In this document: positions 5,457-7,296 of the stretch, in pieces | Layout of the letters: each line of letters opens with the position of its first letter | Numbering within the stretch: position 1 is the stretch's first letter | Assembly (NCBI GenBank): GCA_020025395.1 | Contig: JAHHSE010000073.1 | Location: forward strand, 1-7,296 | Length of the DNA: 7,296 nt | Source: Oscillospiraceae bacterium | GTDB taxonomy: Bacteria > Bacillota > Clostridia > Oscillospirales > Oscillospiraceae | Direction: 5' to 3' | The notes under the pieces: generated by a model | The model's database searches: none | Told to the model about the DNA's origin: nothing | What the model saw: the letters and a program-made list of their open reading frames with translations, nothing else | Program-made: the position numbers and the translations under genes

Positions 5457-7296
5457 TCAAGACCTCACTTTCTCTAATGATTCTGCCACCGGCTCCGGAA
5501 TGGTGAGGGAGGTCTCCCCCTCCCGGAAGGTGAGCTGACCGGTGATGGAGGCCGGCGCTTTTACACCGAGAACCTGAATGCTGCCCTGAAAATCGAAGGA
5601 GATCTGCCGGATCTCTCCCTCGGACAGATCCAGCTGAATCTTCCCCTCCCGGAAGAGAGGCTCCCATGTCTCCGCCTGGGGCAGAAGTACCCGGACCATG
5701 GTCAGAATTTCATCCTGGTCCAGGGTCAGGGTGTATCGGCAGTTTCCGTCCCTCTGCTCCTGCTTCAGATCCCCTTGCAGACTGAGCCGATAGACGGTCT
5801 CCAGCAGACGGGACATCCCATCCTGAACATCCGCCACCGTGCTGCCCCTCTCATCCAAAATCAGCCCCTCGGTCACATAGAGCGCGTGTCCGCTCTTCCG
5901 AATGATATTCACCCGCTGCCCTTCCACATAGGTGCGGAAAAGCTCCATTTCATCCTGGAACACCAGGGGGCCGCAGTCCGCTCCGAAGCGGAGCTGGGCC
6001 GTCAGGGGGTCTCTGGCATTCATCCGTTCCCAGGCCGTCACAAGGGGAAGAAGATCCATCTCCTCCCCGCTGCCGTTCCGAATGGCATCCCGCACCGCCT
6101 GGGGAATCTCCGGCTCCTCCTTCTCGCACAGCTCCCATTGGGCGGTGAGGGAGAGAGGCGTCTTTTCCGGGTCGTCCATAGTTGCCTCCAGGGACAGACG
6201 AAGGGTGGAGAGGCCCCTCCCCTTTTCCGTCAGGTCCAGGTCCAGCCGTTTCAGCGCTTCCAATCCAACCATTTCCCGGGGCAGCAAATCGTTCAGAAGA
6301 AGGGAGGCCTGCTCCCCGGAGACGGTGATGCTGTAAATCCGCTCTCCGCTGTTGGAGAAAACCGAGATCTTCCCCTCCCGGAAGAGGTCCTTCACCGTGC
6401 TCAACAGCTTGTCGTACCGGGGAAGGCCGTCCCCCATGGGGATGATTCTGCCATCCTCCAGATAGATCCTCCCGTCACAATAGTACAGGGCGGCTCCCAG
6501 CTGCTCCATCCGCATCACACGGTGACCGTCCACATCCATCCGGGCCAGGTCCCCATCCATCTGATACTGACGGTCCCCCACCGATCCCCGGAGCGTCATT
6601 TCCATTCGGAGATCCGGGCGGCGGCCGTAGCTGCTTAGCAGCTGCATCACGGCGATCCGATCCGCCATACCCGAAGCGAAGAACCACAGCACTCCGCAGA
6701 AGCAGCCGGTCAGCAGGACAGCCGTCACCGCAATTTTCTTTCTCCGCCTCATTCTTCTGTTGTCCTGAGGGGTGGTTTCCCTTTTCTCCCCCTCTACCAT
6801 TCGGGTGAGACGGAACCGCCTGCGCCCCTGGATAAAGAGACAGCCCAATCCCCCCAGCAGGAGGATGGCCACCAGCCAGACCCACCAGATGGAGGTCCGA
6901 TGGACCACTGCCATCTCCAGGGCGGTCCGATCGGTCTGGAAGAGGAGATAGCTGCCCGCTGTGGTGGTCTCCACCCGCTCCCACGCTTCCTCCATCCGCT
7001 GGTAGAGTTCCACACGCTCCGTCTTCCCACTGGGGGAGAGGTAACGGATGGTGTGGCTGTCCTGTCCGTCTTGGGGAATGCGGACCGTCCACCGTTCCAG
7101 CACATCCCGCCGATGCAGAGGGGTCTGGATCGTGGCGGCATCCTCCTGGGAAAGGGGCTGCTTTTCCGCTGTCAGCGCATCCCCCTCCCCGAAATTCCCT
7201 TCCACAAAGAGGACCGATCTGCCATCGTCCCGCCTCTGCTCTGAGGGGAGGGCGATGAGATAACGCTCATAGACGGCGGTCACATCGGTATCAAAT
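5457..7296 (-). CDS. Large two-pass membrane protein with duplicated extracytoplasmic domain (5' end outside window)
   Basis: I do not recognise a named family. The frame is open to the window edge, so the GTG at 7283 need not be the start; residue numbers count from it. The layout is an N-terminal region (1-128), hydrophobic TM1 (about 131-152), a short basic linker rich in Arg and Lys (153-183), TM2 (about 184-203), and a soluble part of about 400 residues. The basic linker implies a cytoplasmic loop, placing both flanking regions outside the membrane. The soluble part seems to be two related domains (about 225-400 and 428-603). Each has a G-x-ALY strand, a FREGK motif, an LLP segment and an LTAQ- or TGQLTF-like strand before an I-P-x-x-V ending, resembling LolA/LprG-like lipid-binding beta folds in general style. 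It is co-transcribed with the kinase-like gene. Confidence 0.75.
   Translation of the reverse strand, partial: FDTDVTAVYERYLIALPSEQRRDDGRSVLFVEGNFGEGDALTAEKQPLSQEDAATIQTPLHRRDVLERWTVRIPQDGQDSHTIRYLSPSGKTERVELYQRMEEAWERVETTTAGSYLLFQTDRTALEMAVVHRTSIWWVWLVAILLLGGLGCLFIQGRRRFRLTRMVEGEKRETTPQDNRRMRRRKKIAVTAVLLTGCFCGVLWFFASGMADRIAVMQLLSSYGRRPDLRMEMTLRGSVGDRQYQMDGDLARMDVDGHRVMRMEQLGAALYYCDGRIYLEDGRIIPMGDGLPRYDKLLSTVKDLFREGKISVFSNSGERIYSITVSGEQASLLLNDLLPREMVGLEALKRLDLDLTEKGRGLSTLRLSLEATMDDPEKTPLSLTAQWELCEKEEPEIPQAVRDAIRNGSGEEMDLLPLVTAWERMNARDPLTAQLRFGADCGPLVFQDEMELFRTYVEGQRVNIIRKSGHALYVTEGLILDERGSTVADVQDGMSRLLETVYRLSLQGDLKQEQRDGNCRYTLTLDQDEILTMVRVLLPQAETWEPLFREGKIQLDLSEGEIRQISFDFQGSIQVLGVKAPASITGQLTFREGETSLTIPEPVAESLEKVRS

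Noticed and set aside
5455..5667. 71-residue N-terminal extension of the kinase-like protein
   Set aside because: It is out-of-frame sequence of the upstream membrane protein gene, and the kinase family starts at the P-loop strand encoded from 5454.
5775..6638. 287-codon plus-strand frame opposite the membrane protein gene
   Set aside because: It is antisense to a gene with coherent membrane topology and repeated domains; the product is low-complexity and unrecognised.

Overview
The window looks like chromosome or island DNA from a GC-rich anaerobic Firmicute, most likely a gut clostridium of the Oscillospiraceae type. Supporting signs are strong AGGAGG-like ribosome binding sites, an AT-rich promoter in front of GC-rich genes, a cytidylate kinase-like protein of the kind common in Clostridia, and debris of IS1182-like and IS256-like elements. 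The taxon is inferred from gene style, not from a marker gene.

Layout. Positions 1-117 hold two hairpins, one a clear Rho-independent terminator, that close off something left of the window. A near-consensus promoter (151-179) carrying palindromic operator candidates drives a tight plus-strand operon from 208 to 3918: nrtR (Nudix-type NAD regulator), a divergent prs (PRPP synthetase), pncA (nicotinamidase-type hydrolase) and nadV (nicotinamide phosphoribosyltransferase). Positions 3919-4053 hold no gene but contain a perfect 18-bp hairpin. From about 4054 to 4860 lie two abutting, internally shortened transposase genes, first IS1182-like and then IS256-like, with a 19-bp hairpin between them that hides the second gene's ribosome binding site. 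From 7296 down to 4858 the minus strand carries a two-gene operon: a large two-pass membrane protein with a duplicated extracytoplasmic domain (its beginning lies outside the window), then a cytidylate kinase-like protein whose start lies 2 nt after the membrane protein's stop.

How the genes work together. Prs makes PRPP, NadV uses it to turn nicotinamide into NMN, and PncA offers the other exit for nicotinamide by deamidating it to nicotinate. NrtR, whose Nudix catalytic residues are lost, would act as the repressor that ties the operon to NAD status. No NMN adenylyltransferase or nicotinate phosphoribosyltransferase is in the window, so later steps must be encoded elsewhere. The operon lies between IS debris on the right and a matching inverted TGTCGAAAAA-plus-hairpin module on the left, which hints at an accessory segment. 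I see no defence system, phage structural gene, CRISPR array, tRNA or rRNA. The most unusual material is the pair of shrunken but still open transposase frames, the hairpin with the sequestered RBS, and the duplicated-domain membrane protein.
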